Assembly (NCBI GenBank): GCA_900770405.1
Contig: CAAGKL010000272.1
Span: 1-34,366 of the forward strand
Direction: 5' to 3'
Length of the DNA: 34,366 nt
Origin: Clostridia bacterium
GTDB taxonomy: Bacteria > Bacillota > Clostridia > UBA1381
Part shown: positions 1-7,611 of the stretch, one piece after another
Layout of the letters: every line of letters begins with the position of its first letter
Numbering within the stretch: the first letter of the stretch is position 1
Notes under the pieces: model-generated
What the model saw: only the letters and a program-made list of their open reading frames with translations
Database searches by the model: none
What the model was told of the DNA's origin: nothing
Position numbers and translations under genes: made by a program

Positions 1-1137
1 ATCACGGGCCAGCGCGTCATCGACACGCTGTTTCCCATTGCAAAGGGCGGCACGGCCGCCATTCCCGGCGGCTTCGGCACCGGCAAGACGATGACGCAGC
101 ACCAGCTTGCCAAGTGGAGCGACGCGGACATCATCATCTATGTGGGCTGCGGCGAGCGCGGCAACGAGATGACGCAGGTGCTTGAAGAATTTTCGGCGCT
201 GATTGACCCGAAATCGAATAAGCCGCTGCTTTCGCGCACGATGCTGATTGCGAACACCTCGAATATGCCGGTTGCGGCGCGTGAGGCGAGCATTTATACA
301 GGAATTACGATTGCGGAATATTACCGCGATATGGGCTATCACGTTGCGCTTATGGCGGACTCCACCTCGCGGTGGGCGGAGGCTCTGCGCGAGATTTCGG
401 GCAGACTTGAGGAAATCCCTGCCGAGGAGGGCTTCCCGGCGTACCTTGCGTCGAGACTGTCGGCGTTTTACGAGCGCGCGGGATATTTCGAAACGCTCGG
501 CGGCAGCGAGGGCTCGGTCAGCATAATCGGCGCCGTGTCGCCGCAGGGCGGAGATTTTTCCGAGCCTGTGACGCAGAATACAAAGCGTTTTATCAGAACC
601 TTCTGGGCGCTCGATAAATCGCTCGCCTATGCAAGGCATTACCCGGCGATTAACTGGCTTACGAGCTATTCCGGCTACATAGGCGACCTCGAGGACTGGT
701 ACAGGGAGAATGTGTCGGCGGACTTTATCAAAAAGCGCGAGCGGATTTTGGCGGTGCTCGGCGAGGAGTCGTCGCTTATGGAGATTGTAAAGCTGATCGG
801 CGCGGACGTTCTGCCCGAGGGGCAGAAGGCAACGCTCGAGGTGGCGCGTGTGATAAGGCTGGGCTTTTTGCAGCAGAATGCGTTCCATAAGGAGGACACG
901 TACGTGCCGCTGAAAAAGCAGAACTTGATGATGGACACGATTTTGTATTTTGACGATAAGATGAAGGAGCTTGTAGCGGACGCTATTCCGGTGTCGCTTG
1001 TTGCGAAAACCGGCATCGCCGACGAGATTATTAAGATGAAATACAATATTCCCAACGATGCACCGGAGAAATTCTTCACGCTGCGCTCGAAGATTGAGTC
1101 GGTATTTGACGGAATTATCGCGGAAAATAAGACCTGA
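1..1137 (+). CDS. atpA: V-type ATP synthase subunit A, C-terminal part (5' truncated by window)
   Basis: This is the catalytic nucleotide-binding subunit of the V1 headpiece of a bacterial V/A-type ATPase, which couples ATP hydrolysis or synthesis to H+ or Na+ movement at the membrane. The frame is open from base 1, so the gene begins outside the window, and 378 residues are visible of roughly 590 usual for the family. The Walker A loop GGFGTGKT lies at about residues 23-30 of the visible part. The segments GCGERGNEM, LMADSTSRWAEALREISGR and SVSIIGAVSPQGGDFSEPV are family hallmarks. It is followed after 20 nt by subunit B with a strong Shine-Dalgarno (AAAAGGAGG at about 1143-1151). Base use matches its neighbours. 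The family call is certain; ion specificity cannot be read from this subunit. Confidence 0.97.
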   Translation: MTGQRVIDTLFPIAKGGTAAIPGGFGTGKTMTQHQLAKWSDADIIIYVGCGERGNEMTQVLEEFSALIDPKSNKPLLSRTMLIANTSNMPVAAREASIYTGITIAEYYRDMGYHVALMADSTSRWAEALREISGRLEEIPAEEGFPAYLASRLSAFYERAGYFETLGGSEGSVSIIGAVSPQGGDFSEPVTQNTKRFIRTFWALDKSLAYARHYPAINWLTSYSGYIGDLEDWYRENVSADFIKKRERILAVLGEESSLMEIVKLIGADVLPEGQKATLEVARVIRLGFLQQNAFHKEDTYVPLKKQNLMMDTILYFDDKMKELVADAIPVSLVAKTGIADEIIKMKYNIPNDAPEKFFTLRSKIESVFDGIIAENKT

Positions 1138-1157
1138 GGCGAAAAGGAGGAGTAGCT

Positions 1158-2540
1158 ATGCCGATAGAATATATGGGACTTCGCAATATCGAAGGACCTT
1201 TGGCGGTATTGGAGGGAGTTGCCGGCGCGTCGAATGAGGAAATGGTTTCGATGGAGCTTTCCGGCGGTGAAAAGCGCCTTGGCAGAATTATAGAGCTTGA
1301 GGGCGACAGGGCGGTCGTGCAGGTGTTCGAGGGCACGAGCGGAATGTCGCTCACCAATACAAAAACAACGCTTTCCGGCAGACCGATGATGATGCCGCTG
1401 TCAAAAGAGGTTCTGGGCAGAACCCTGGACGGCATCGGACGCCCGATTGACGGGCTCGGGGACTATTTTGCCGAGAAAATGTGCGATGTGAACGGCTTGC
1501 CGATAAATCCGGTCGCGCGCGAATACCCGAATAACTTTATCCAGACCGGAATTTCGTCAATCGACTGCCTGATGACACTTATCCGCGGGCAAAAGCTGCC
1601 GATTTTCACCGGCGACGGACTTGCGCACGATAATCTCGCCGTGCAGATTGCGCGCCAGGCGAAAATCACCGGCGCAGACGGCGACAATTTTGCGATAGTA
1701 TTCGCGGCGATGGGCGTAAAGCACGATGTTGCGGAATTTTTCAGACGCTCGTTCGAGCAGAGCGGCGTTCTGGGCAATGTTGTAATGTTTCTGAACCTGT
1801 CGAACGATCCGGTCGTTGAGAGAATAATCACGCCGCGCTGTGCGCTGACCTGCGCGGAGTATCTCGCATATGAGCACGATATGCACGTGCTTGTAATCCT
1901 GACCGATATGACCTCGTACGCCGAGGCGCTCAGAGAGGTGTCCTCGTCCAAGGGCGAGGTGCCGTCGCGAAAGGGCTATCCGGGGTATTTGTATTCCGAC
2001 CTCGCCTCGCTTTACGAGCGCGCGGGAATTATCAAGGACGCGAAGGGCTCAGTCACACAGGTGCCGATTCTGTCAATGCCGAATGACGATATAACGCACC
2101 CGGTTGCCGACCTCACAGGATACATAACCGAGGGACAGATTGTGCTGGGCAGAGAGCTGTCGATGCTCGGAGTTTATCCGCCTGTGGCGATTTTGCCGAG
2201 CCTGTCGAGACTTATGAAGGACGGTATCGGTGAGGGCTTCACGCGGGAGGATCATCCCTCGCTCGCAAACCAGCTCTTTTCGGCTTATTCAAAGGTTGAG
2301 GACGCAAAGAGCCTTGCCTCGGTAATCGGCGAGGACGAGCTTTCCGATACGGATAAGATGTATATTCGCTTCGGGCGCGAGTTTGAGAAAAAATTCCTGT
2401 CGCAGGGCGAATATGAGAACCGCTCGATAACCGAGACGCTTGACCTCGGGTGGCGGCTGCTGGGAATGCTGCCGAGAAACGAGCTCGACCGTATCCCCGA
2501 CGAGCTTTTGGATAAGTACTACAAACCGTATGAAGGGTAG
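1158..2540 (+). CDS. atpB: V-type ATP synthase subunit B
   Basis: This is the non-catalytic nucleotide-binding subunit of the V1 headpiece, alternating with A in the hexamer. It is 460 residues long, the usual length. It starts MPIEYMGLRNIEGPL and contains the expected GRPIDG segment. The P-loop position is degenerate (the stretch PIFTGDGLAHDNLAVQIARQ lacks a Walker A), which is normal for B. ILTDMTSYAEALREVSS and GRKGYPGYLYSDLASLYERAG-like motifs follow. The start ATG sits behind a strong Shine-Dalgarno. It ends in TAG, which shows that TAG is an ordinary stop codon in this genome. This matters for the interrupted gene at 3456-4241. It lies in one operon with subunits A and D. Confidence 0.97.
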   Translation: MPIEYMGLRNIEGPLAVLEGVAGASNEEMVSMELSGGEKRLGRIIELEGDRAVVQVFEGTSGMSLTNTKTTLSGRPMMMPLSKEVLGRTLDGIGRPIDGLGDYFAEKMCDVNGLPINPVAREYPNNFIQTGISSIDCLMTLIRGQKLPIFTGDGLAHDNLAVQIARQAKITGADGDNFAIVFAAMGVKHDVAEFFRRSFEQSGVLGNVVMFLNLSNDPVVERIITPRCALTCAEYLAYEHDMHVLVILTDMTSYAEALREVSSSKGEVPSRKGYPGYLYSDLASLYERAGIIKDAKGSVTQVPILSMPNDDITHPVADLTGYITEGQIVLGRELSMLGVYPPVAILPSLSRLMKDGIGEGFTREDHPSLANQLFSAYSKVEDAKSLASVIGEDELSDTDKMYIRFGREFEKKFLSQGEYENRSITETLDLGWRLLGMLPRNELDRIPDELLDKYYKPYEG

Positions 2541-2550
2541 GCGAGCTTGA

Positions 2551-3165
2551 GTGGCTAAGAATACCGCGCCGACCAAGGGCAATCTGATGGCGGCAAAAAA
2601 TACGTTGCGCCTGTCAAAGCAGGGCTATGAGATGCTGGACAAAAAGCGCAATATCCTCGTGCGTGAGATGATGGAACTGATAGAAAAGGCGAAAGAGGTC
2701 GAAAGTGGCATTGAGAGTACGTTCTCGGCGGCATATTATGCGCTGGAGAATGCGAATGTTACGATGGGCATTGAGCGTGTGCAGGATTTTGCGCAGGCGA
2801 CGGAAATCGACGACAGCGTGAAAATCAGCTTGCGCTCGGTAATGGGCGTGGAAATCCCGGCGGTCAGCATTTCCGACGAGGGCAAAAAGCCGCGCTACAG
2901 CTTTTATTCGACCGGCTCGGCGCTCGATGAGGCGTTTTTGAATTTTAATAAGGCGAAAATGCTTTCGGCGGAGCTGGCGGAAATCGTAAATTCCGTGTAT
3001 CGCCTTGCGGTGAATATCAAGAAAACGCAAAAGCGCGCGAATGCGCTGTCGAATATAACGATTCCTATGTATGAGACGCTGACGAAATCAATCGCCGATG
3101 CGCTTGATGAGAAGGACAGGGAGGAGCATACACGGCTCAAGAAAATCAAGGAGCGAAAAGGCTGA
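2551..3165 (+). CDS. atpD: V-type ATP synthase subunit D (central stalk)
   Basis: This is the central stalk (rotor) subunit that transmits rotation between V1 and Vo. It is 204 residues long and predicted to be mostly long antiparallel helices. The N-terminus reads (V)AKNTAPTKGNLMAAKNTL, followed by LSKQGYEMLDKKRNILVREMM, characteristic of the family. The start is GTG at 2551, only 10 nt after the B stop codon with a poor Shine-Dalgarno, so translational coupling to atpB is likely. An internal ATG at 2587 is possible, but it would remove the conserved N-terminal segment. It is the last ATPase gene; terminator hairpins follow. Confidence 0.95.
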   Translation: MAKNTAPTKGNLMAAKNTLRLSKQGYEMLDKKRNILVREMMELIEKAKEVESGIESTFSAAYYALENANVTMGIERVQDFAQATEIDDSVKISLRSVMGVEIPAVSISDEGKKPRYSFYSTGSALDEAFLNFNKAKMLSAELAEIVNSVYRLAVNIKKTQKRANALSNITIPMYETLTKSIADALDEKDREEHTRLKKIKERKG

Positions 3166-3204
3166 TAATTTAACGGTAACGGCGATTTACGCACCTGTAA
3201 TAAG

Positions 3205-3237
3205 AAAAAAGGCGTGACATTCAGTCACGCCTTTTTT
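3205..3237 (+). terminator. Rho-independent terminator of the V-ATPase operon
   Basis: The stem GGCGTGAC (3211-3218) pairs with GTCACGCC (3224-3231) around a 5-nt loop and is followed by T6. It sits about 45 nt after the subunit D stop codon. Confidence 0.95.
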
Positions 3238-3262
3238 GTATATTTTACTGACTTAAAAATAC

Positions 3263-3287
3263 AACATAATCTGCATTATGTTTTTTT
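3263..3287 (+). terminator. Second AT-rich terminator-like hairpin
   Basis: AACATAAT (3263-3270) pairs with ATTATGTT (3275-3282) around the loop CTGC and runs into a T tract. It could back up the V-ATPase terminator. The remaining 3288-3440 region before the next gene contains several small GC hairpins, but I recognise no riboswitch or clear sigma-A promoter in it. Confidence 0.55.
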
Positions 3288-3455
3288 AAATAAAATGACC
3301 GCGCAGAGAATTTGCAGATTATATGCCAGGATAAACGGCGGATAAAATCCACCGTGAAGATGCGCGCTGCGGACTTAATTTTGGCTCAATAGGGAGGGCT
3401 TTTTGCGCAAGGCAACGCCTGCATGTGCGAAAAAATTTACAAAAGAAAGGATTTT

Positions 3456-4241
3456 TTGGTAAAAGTAAGAAAACTTCTGGCGGGCATTCTGTCCGCCGCA
3501 GCGGCGCTCGGCACAATGGCGTTTACGGGTTTTGCCGAGGAGTATACCGTGTCGACCAATGACGAACTTCAAACGGCGGTGAAAAATCTGCAGAGCGGCG
3601 ACACAATCAAGCTCAAAACGGGTACATATGAGAGCATTGACATTTTAAAGGACGACATCATAATTGAGGGCGCGGACGAAAATACCGTTGTTACGGTGAG
3701 TAAGGTCGCGCAGGCATTTATCGGCGTAAATGCCAACAATCTGACCGTGAAAAATATTGAATTCGTTGTGCCGGAGGATGTCACCATTGCCCCGAACTAT
3801 AGTTGGACGGGCGGCTTTGTTGCGGTAATCAGCTATTGGTCATAGACGTTTGACGTAGGTACGCAGGCTGACAGCCGGGTTATAACCAACTGTAAATTCA
3901 CAAACAACAGTGAAAGTATAGTAAATGCAATTCTTGCCGGCAGAAAGTTCGATATTACCGGGTGCGTGTTCGAAGCGGACTTCGGAAAAATTGCCAAGGC
4001 GGGGATTAAGTACATCAGCTCCGACGATGGCGATGTCGGCGCGGCAGAGGGTGTTGAGGGCAGTATCTCGGGCAATGCGTTTTACGGCGACATCAACGAA
4101 ATCCCCGAGACCAAGTCCGGCAAATACTACGCAAAGGCGTACATTGTGAACGGGGAAGGCTAGACAATCTGGTCGCAGCTGATTGACTGCGCGGTTAATT
4201 GGACGCAAAGATTCACCGCATATCCTGGAAGTGAAAACTAA
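3456..4241 (+). pseudogene. Secreted right-handed beta-helix (pectate-lyase-fold) protein interrupted by two in-frame TAG codons
   Basis: The probable start is TTG at 3456 (RBS AAAGAAAGG at 3442-3450). It gives a classical signal peptide: basic VKVRK, a hydrophobic Ala/Leu core, and likely cleavage after GFA near residue 27. The mature part opens with DELQTAVKNLQSGDTIKL and GTYE, typical of the first coil of parallel beta-helix proteins. It continues with short beta-turn repeats (IDILKDDIIIEGADENT, NNLTVKNIEF, ITGCVFEADF). The frame is broken by TAG at 3843-3845 (codon 130) and TAG at 4161-4163 (codon 236), yet coding character continues across both to TAA at 4239-4241 (261 codon positions). 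No frameshift is needed. Either this is a young pseudogene or a readthrough gene. Only the first 129 residues would be made by normal translation. The substrate is unknown. Confidence 0.7.
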
Positions 4242-4396
4242 TGAAAGCATACACAGCACCCGAAATCGAAATGACGGATTTTGATGCGGAGGACATCATC
4301 ACCGCGAGCGGTGTTGCACAGAGTGAGCAGCCGCAGACCTTCACCGGCGCGGTTTCGCTCGGTGACAAGGCATACGTTGACGTTTTCGGCGAATAA
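4241..4396 (+). CDS. Small 51-residue acidic peptide, uncharacterised
   Basis: The ATG overlaps the last base of the TAA that closes the interrupted beta-helix gene (TAATG), so the two look translationally coupled. The peptide starts MKAYTAPEIEMTDFDAEDII, followed by TASG, is acidic, has no Cys and no membrane segment, and ends VDVFGE. From memory, short proteins opening with 'K-Y-x-x-P-x-I-E' followed by an acidic 'E/D-D-I-I-T-x-S-G' motif are common next to secreted proteins in gut Clostridia, and they resemble leader-type peptides. No modifying enzyme lies nearby, so I do not call it a RiPP precursor. Coupling and the terminator directly downstream support a real gene. Confidence 0.6.
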   Translation: MKAYTAPEIEMTDFDAEDIITASGVAQSEQPQTFTGAVSLGDKAYVDVFGE

Positions 4397-4403
4397 AAAT
4401 TAC

Positions 4404-4430
4404 AAAAGCAGCTCTTCGGAGCTGCTTTTT
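4404..4430 (+). terminator. Rho-independent terminator after the small peptide gene
   Basis: AGCAGCTC pairs with GAGCTGCT across a stable TTCG tetraloop at about 4408-4426 and is followed by T5. Confidence 0.93.
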
Positions 4431-4462
4431 GTGTACTAAAATACAAAAAAATGACGTAAATC

Positions 4463-5239
4463 TTGTACAAAACACAAGAAATACAAGAAAGGCTGCCGGA
4501 ACTGATGTCGGACGGCAAGAAGTATAATATCGGAGAGATGAAGGCGTATTTGTCAAAGGTCGGCATTACGGGCTACAGTGAGGGACAATTTGCGGGATCC
4601 TTGCGTACAGTGGTCAATAACGGCTCAATCAACAATATCCGCCGTGGAGTGTATTCCATAAAGAAAAAGAAATGGGGTGTCGGTTTGAAAACGTGCTTTG
4701 TTGTTTCTCCGATAGGGGAAAGCGAGAGCGAGACAAGGGGCAACGCGGATAAGCTTTTTAAGTATATAATCAAGCCGGTCTGCGATGCCTACGGCTTTGA
4801 GGCAGTAAGGGCCGACAAGCTGAACGAGGTAAACTCTATCACAAAGACGATTATTGATTATCTGGAGAGTGCGGAGCTGGTGATTGCGGATATTACGGAG
4901 CATAACCCGAACGTGTTTTTTGAAATGGGGTACAGGAACAGAACAAAAAAGCCCGTCATTCATTTGAAGCGGAAAGGAGAAAGCCTTCCGTTTGACGTTA
5001 CGGCTATTCGTACGCTTGATTATGACCTGACGGATTTGGACAGCGTTGAAGAGGTTAAAACGCGCCTGAAGAAAACGGTCGGGTCCTTCAATTACCGGGA
5101 GACTGCGAGGGAGATCAAGGAAGAGTCGGAGGAGAGCGCGCTGTCGGACGTTATGCCGATTTTGTATCAGATTTTGAATTCGGTGAGCAATGTAAAAATG
5201 AGATTAAAAACATCAGCACGGAGACTATCGGAACGGTAA
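4463..5239 (+). CDS. Winged-helix plus TIR/nucleoside deoxyribosyltransferase-like protein, C-terminus frameshifted
   Basis: This is a cytosolic protein of 258 residues as read. Residues 1-67 look like a small winged-helix domain (KYNIGEMKAYL, then RRGVYSI as wing). From about residue 75 there is a Rossmann-like domain: CFVVSPIGESESETR, ADKLFKYIIKPVC, ITKTIIDYLESAELVIADITEHNPNVFFEMGYR, KKPVIHL, LPFDV. This layout matches TIR-like or N-deoxyribosyltransferase-like proteins that bind or cleave nucleotides, with the Glu of NVFFEMG a candidate active-site residue. Such domains are frequent in phage-defence effectors, but no partner gene is seen. The start is uncertain: TTG 4463 has no Shine-Dalgarno, while ATG 4505 has GAAAGG 12 nt upstream, inside the apparent first helix. 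Near 5194-5198 the frame is lost and the protein ends in an unnatural basic tail. Confidence 0.75.
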   Translation: MYKTQEIQERLPELMSDGKKYNIGEMKAYLSKVGITGYSEGQFAGSLRTVVNNGSINNIRRGVYSIKKKKWGVGLKTCFVVSPIGESESETRGNADKLFKYIIKPVCDAYGFEAVRADKLNEVNSITKTIIDYLESAELVIADITEHNPNVFFEMGYRNRTKKPVIHLKRKGESLPFDVTAIRTLDYDLTDLDSVEEVKTRLKKTVGSFNYRETAREIKEESEESALSDVMPILYQILNSVSNVKMRLKTSARRLSER

Positions 5240-5475
5240 TCAGGTGTATGCAGAATAATCAGCCGCCGATGTCACAGGATACGGCAATCCATATGCAGCT
5301 GGTTTCGGGAATGCTGCAAAATCCGGACAGCTTTATGAAATTGGCGGAGCTGTGCGAAAAGCTGCCGAATGGAAAGAAAGAGCCGATGCGGAAAAAACAG
5401 GGACTGCGGAAGCCGGCACTTCGGGGGCGGAGACCGCGGTCTCTGTTTATTTTGCCGAGGCGTGCGGGATTCTGA
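5191..5475 (+). pseudogene. Out-of-frame C-terminal remnant of the TIR-like protein
   Basis: Adding one A to the A5 tract at 5194-5198 lets the upstream reading frame continue as SNVKNEIKNISTETIG, then MQNNQPPMSQDTAIH and MLQNPDSFMKLAELCEK, a coherent helical tail. A second shift near 5352-5360 would continue it as KAAEWKERADAEKTG and then EAGTSGAET. In the present frame it becomes Arg/Pro-rich and stops at 5475, overlapping the 3' end of comF on the other strand by 29 nt. Two shifts in a short stretch suggest decay of the tail. A single shift with natural divergence is the alternative. An independent gene starting at ATG 5248 seems unlikely, because coherent coding starts upstream of it. Confidence 0.5.
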
Positions 5476-6166
5476 TTTTCGGATATTCCTTTTGGTTTTT
5501 GGTGATATTTTCGCACATCGCGATGACGCTGACCTCGTCCGCGCCCTTTTCGAGCAGCGCCTCGCGGCAATATCTCACGGTCGCGCCGGCGGTGAAAATA
5601 TCGTCGAACAGCAAAATTTTCTTGTGCTCGACAAGCTCGCGCGGGGCGAAAAATGCATTTTTGAGGTTTTGATTGCGCATCAGGCGGGAGAGCTGCATTT
5701 GCGGCTGGGTGTGCTTGACACGGAAGAGCACCTCGTCGGAAAACTCTATCCCGAACAGCGCGCCGAGCTCCTTCGCTATCAGTGCCGCTTGGTTGTAGCC
5801 GCGATCCTCCATTTTGCCCGGGTGCATCGGCACCGGCAAAATCATATCGTAGCCGGCATAATAGTAATACGGCGGCAGCGCATCGTAAATCAGCCGCGCC
5901 ATCGGTGCAGCATACGCGGGCGAATTCTTGAATTTCAGACTGTGCATCGCCCGGCGGAGCCTGCCCTTGTAGGGAAACGGCGCAAAGAGCTTCGGAATAA
6001 GCTTTGTTACAAAATAATCCGACGCCCGCTCGCGCATAAGCTCTTTGTAGCAGTTGCGGCAAACGCTGGCGCCGTCGCACCTTATACGCACATTTTCCGA
6101 GTGGCGGCCGCAAATAATACAAACCTCGCCGCCTTCGAGTGCGCGAAGAATGTTTTCAAGCTTCAT
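5447..6166 (-). CDS. comF: ComF family phosphoribosyltransferase-like competence protein
   Basis: This 239-residue cytosolic protein related to type I phosphoribosyltransferases is used in DNA uptake in naturally competent Firmicutes. The N-terminal zinc-ribbon cysteines are CIICG (about residues 16-20) and CRNCYKE (about 36-42). The middle has PYKGRLRRAMHSLKF and VPMHPGKMEDRGYNQAALIAKEL. The PRPP-binding loop ILLFDDIFTAGATV is at about residues 184-197. The Shine-Dalgarno GGGAGGTGA lies about 6 nt before ATG 6166. A helix-hairpin-helix ComEA-like gene occurs 3.4 kb away on the same strand, but no other competence genes are visible. comF homologues are also kept in non-competent species for unclear reasons. 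Confidence 0.93.
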   Translation of the reverse strand: MKLENILRALEGGEVCIICGRHSENVRIRCDGASVCRNCYKELMRERASDYFVTKLIPKLFAPFPYKGRLRRAMHSLKFKNSPAYAAPMARLIYDALPPYYYYAGYDMILPVPMHPGKMEDRGYNQAALIAKELGALFGIEFSDEVLFRVKHTQPQMQLSRLMRNQNLKNAFFAPRELVEHKKILLFDDIFTAGATVRYCREALLEKGADEVSVIAMCENITKNQKEYPKIRIPHASAK

Positions 6167-6191
6167 TTGCCGTCACCTCCCGTATGAAAAT

Positions 6192-6221
6192 ATTTTACCA
6201 TATTTTGGTAATAAATTTCAA
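6192..6221 (-). promoter_or_regulatory. Sigma-A promoter of comF with a palindrome in the spacer
   Basis: On the minus strand TTGAAA (6216-6221) and TAAAAT (6192-6197) are separated by 18 nt. An inverted repeat TACCA-N5-TGGTA (6196-6210) overlaps the spacer and -10 and could be an operator. Confidence 0.6.
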
Positions 6222-6282
6222 CAAAATGTTACAATTTTTTTCGAAAAATGTGCCAAGACCGCATTTTGTGCGCGGATTTTGC

Positions 6283-6311
6283 TTGATTTTGCCCGCGGCT
6301 TGTGGTATAAT
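6283..6311 (+). promoter_or_regulatory. Sigma-A promoter of the fluoride-riboswitch operon
   Basis: TTGATT (6283-6288) and a perfect TATAAT (6306-6311) are separated by 17 nt, with a TGTGG extension before the -10. The transcript would begin just before the riboswitch aptamer. Confidence 0.85.
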
Positions 6312-6320
6312 AGCGTAAAA

Positions 6321-6379
6321 GGGAATGAGGTTCTCCCGTAGTGTAAACTAAAACCGCTTTTAAAGCTGATGACTTCTGC
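6321..6379 (+). promoter_or_regulatory. Fluoride riboswitch (crcB motif)
   Basis: GGGAATGAGGTTCTCCC (6321-6337) matches the first hairpin of the crcB-motif aptamer, and GCTTTTAAAGC then TGATGACTTCTGC (6356-6379) matches the second stem plus conserved GAUG and pseudoknot strand. GAGGTT can pair with GACTTC (two wobbles), the expected pseudoknot. About 18 nt including a possible AGT/ACT mini-hairpin are inserted between the two stems. Downstream, CGGGAGA (6390-6396) is perfectly complementary to TCTCCCG (6332-6338), giving an alternative structure. CTCCC can also reach the Shine-Dalgarno GGGAGG at 6418-6423. Ligand-induced expression is the known mode of the family. Confidence 0.9.
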
Positions 6380-6429
6380 AAATTTTTTGCGGGAGAGGTC
6401 GGCTTTTTCCGCATTATGGGAGGTTTTTT

Positions 6430-7611
6430 ATGTTTTTCGGATTGGCGGCGATGCTGCTTTTCGGGTATTTTGCAGGTGAGGTTTTTAAAAAGCTGCGCCT
6501 GCCCGCACTTATGGGTATGCTTTTTGCGGGAATTATAATCGGTCCGCACGTGCTCGGGCTGATTGATGAAAAAATTCTGAGTATTTCGGCGGAGCTGAGA
6601 AAAATTGCGCTTGTTGTGATTTTGATGCGGGCGGGGCTGTCGCTCGATTTGTCGGAGCTTAGGAAAAACGGACGCCCGGCGGTGCTGATGTGCTTTTTGC
6701 CGGCGTGCTTTGAGCTTGCCGCGATGATATTTTTCGCCCCGCGGCTTATGGGCGTGACGCGCACCGAGGCGGCGATTATGGGCGCGACGGTCGGCGCGGT
6801 GTCGCCGGCGGTAATCGTGCCGAAAATGCTGAAGCTGGCGGAGGAGGGCTACGGGAAAAAGCACGGCATACCGCAGCTGGTTATGGCGGGCGCGTCGGTC
6901 GACGACGTTTTCGTGATAGTGATGTTTTACGCATTTGTCACGCTTGAACAGACGGGCGAAATGTCGCCGGCGGGCTTTGTGAAAATTCCGGCATCTATCG
7001 CCCTCGGAATTGCCGCCGGATTGGCGCTCGGTGTCGGCGCGGCGCGGCTGTTTCGCCGTGTGCACATTCGCGATACGGTAAAAATCATAATATTGATGGG
7101 CATTTCGTTTGCGCTTGTCGGATTTGAGGACACCTTCGGCGGGGCTGTGCCTTTTTCGGCAATGATAGCCGTGATGTGCATAGGTGTTCCGATGCAAAAA
7201 ATCATACCGCAGGCGACAAAAAGGCTCTCGGGCGGCTTCGGGCGGCTGTGGGTGTTTTTTGAAATAATGCTGTTTGTGCTGGTCGGCGCGTGCGTGAATA
7301 TAAAATACGCCGCGGCGGCGGGCTTGCCGGCGGCGGCGATGATATTCGCGGTGCTGCTGTTCAGAATGGCGGGTGTGTGCGTGTGCACGGCGAAATCAAG
7401 GCTTTCGCCGAGGGAACGGCTGTTTTGTATGCTTGCGTATTTGCCAAAAGCGACCGTGCAGGCAGCAATTGGCGGTATTCCGCTCGCGCTCGGGCTTGCC
7501 TGCGGCGAGGCGGTGCTCACGGTAGCGGTGTTGTCGATTATAATTACCGCACCGCTCGGAGCATTTCTGATTGACTTGACATACAAGAAACTATTGGATT
7601 GTGAAGAATAA
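6430..7611 (+). CDS. Cation:proton antiporter of the CPA superfamily, fluoride-riboswitch controlled
   Basis: This is an integral membrane exchanger of 393 residues with about 12 hydrophobic segments. It opens MFFGLAAMLLFGYFAGEVF, followed by the classic CPA segment LRLPALMGMLFAGIIIGPHVLG. Adjacent aspartates Asp158-Asp159 in MAGASVDDVFVIVMF are at the position of the ion-binding pair of electrogenic antiporters. No C-terminal TrkA-N nucleotide-binding domain is present. Fluoride riboswitches are known to control some Na+/H+ antiporters, so a role in recovery from fluoride or acid load is a fair inference. Direct fluoride transport is not shown. The Shine-Dalgarno GGGAGG lies 6 nt before the ATG. 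Confidence 0.9.
   Translation: MFFGLAAMLLFGYFAGEVFKKLRLPALMGMLFAGIIIGPHVLGLIDEKILSISAELRKIALVVILMRAGLSLDLSELRKNGRPAVLMCFLPACFELAAMIFFAPRLMGVTRTEAAIMGATVGAVSPAVIVPKMLKLAEEGYGKKHGIPQLVMAGASVDDVFVIVMFYAFVTLEQTGEMSPAGFVKIPASIALGIAAGLALGVGAARLFRRVHIRDTVKIIILMGISFALVGFEDTFGGAVPFSAMIAVMCIGVPMQKIIPQATKRLSGGFGRLWVFFEIMLFVLVGACVNIKYAAAAGLPAAAMIFAVLLFRMAGVCVCTAKSRLSPRERLFCMLAYLPKATVQAAIGGIPLALGLACGEAVLTVAVLSIIITAPLGAFLIDLTYKKLLDCEE

Noticed and set aside
675..1079. Long antisense open frames across the ATPase, PTS and polymerase genes
   Set aside because: They are shadows of strongly supported genes with no RBS or recognisable domains, caused by GC-biased codon use.
3288..3440. Possible c-di-GMP or other riboswitch before the beta-helix gene
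   Set aside because: Contains GGC/GCC mini-hairpins, but lacks the conserved aptamer blocks of any riboswitch I know.
3843..4163. Genome-wide reassignment of TAG as a sense codon
   Set aside because: TAG is the natural stop of atpB (2538-2540) and of the methyltransferase ending at 19444, so it functions as a stop.
5248..5475. Separate small gene starting at ATG 5248
   Set aside because: Coherent protein sequence in this frame starts upstream of the ATG and continues the TIR-like protein; the second half is low-complexity and overlaps comF.
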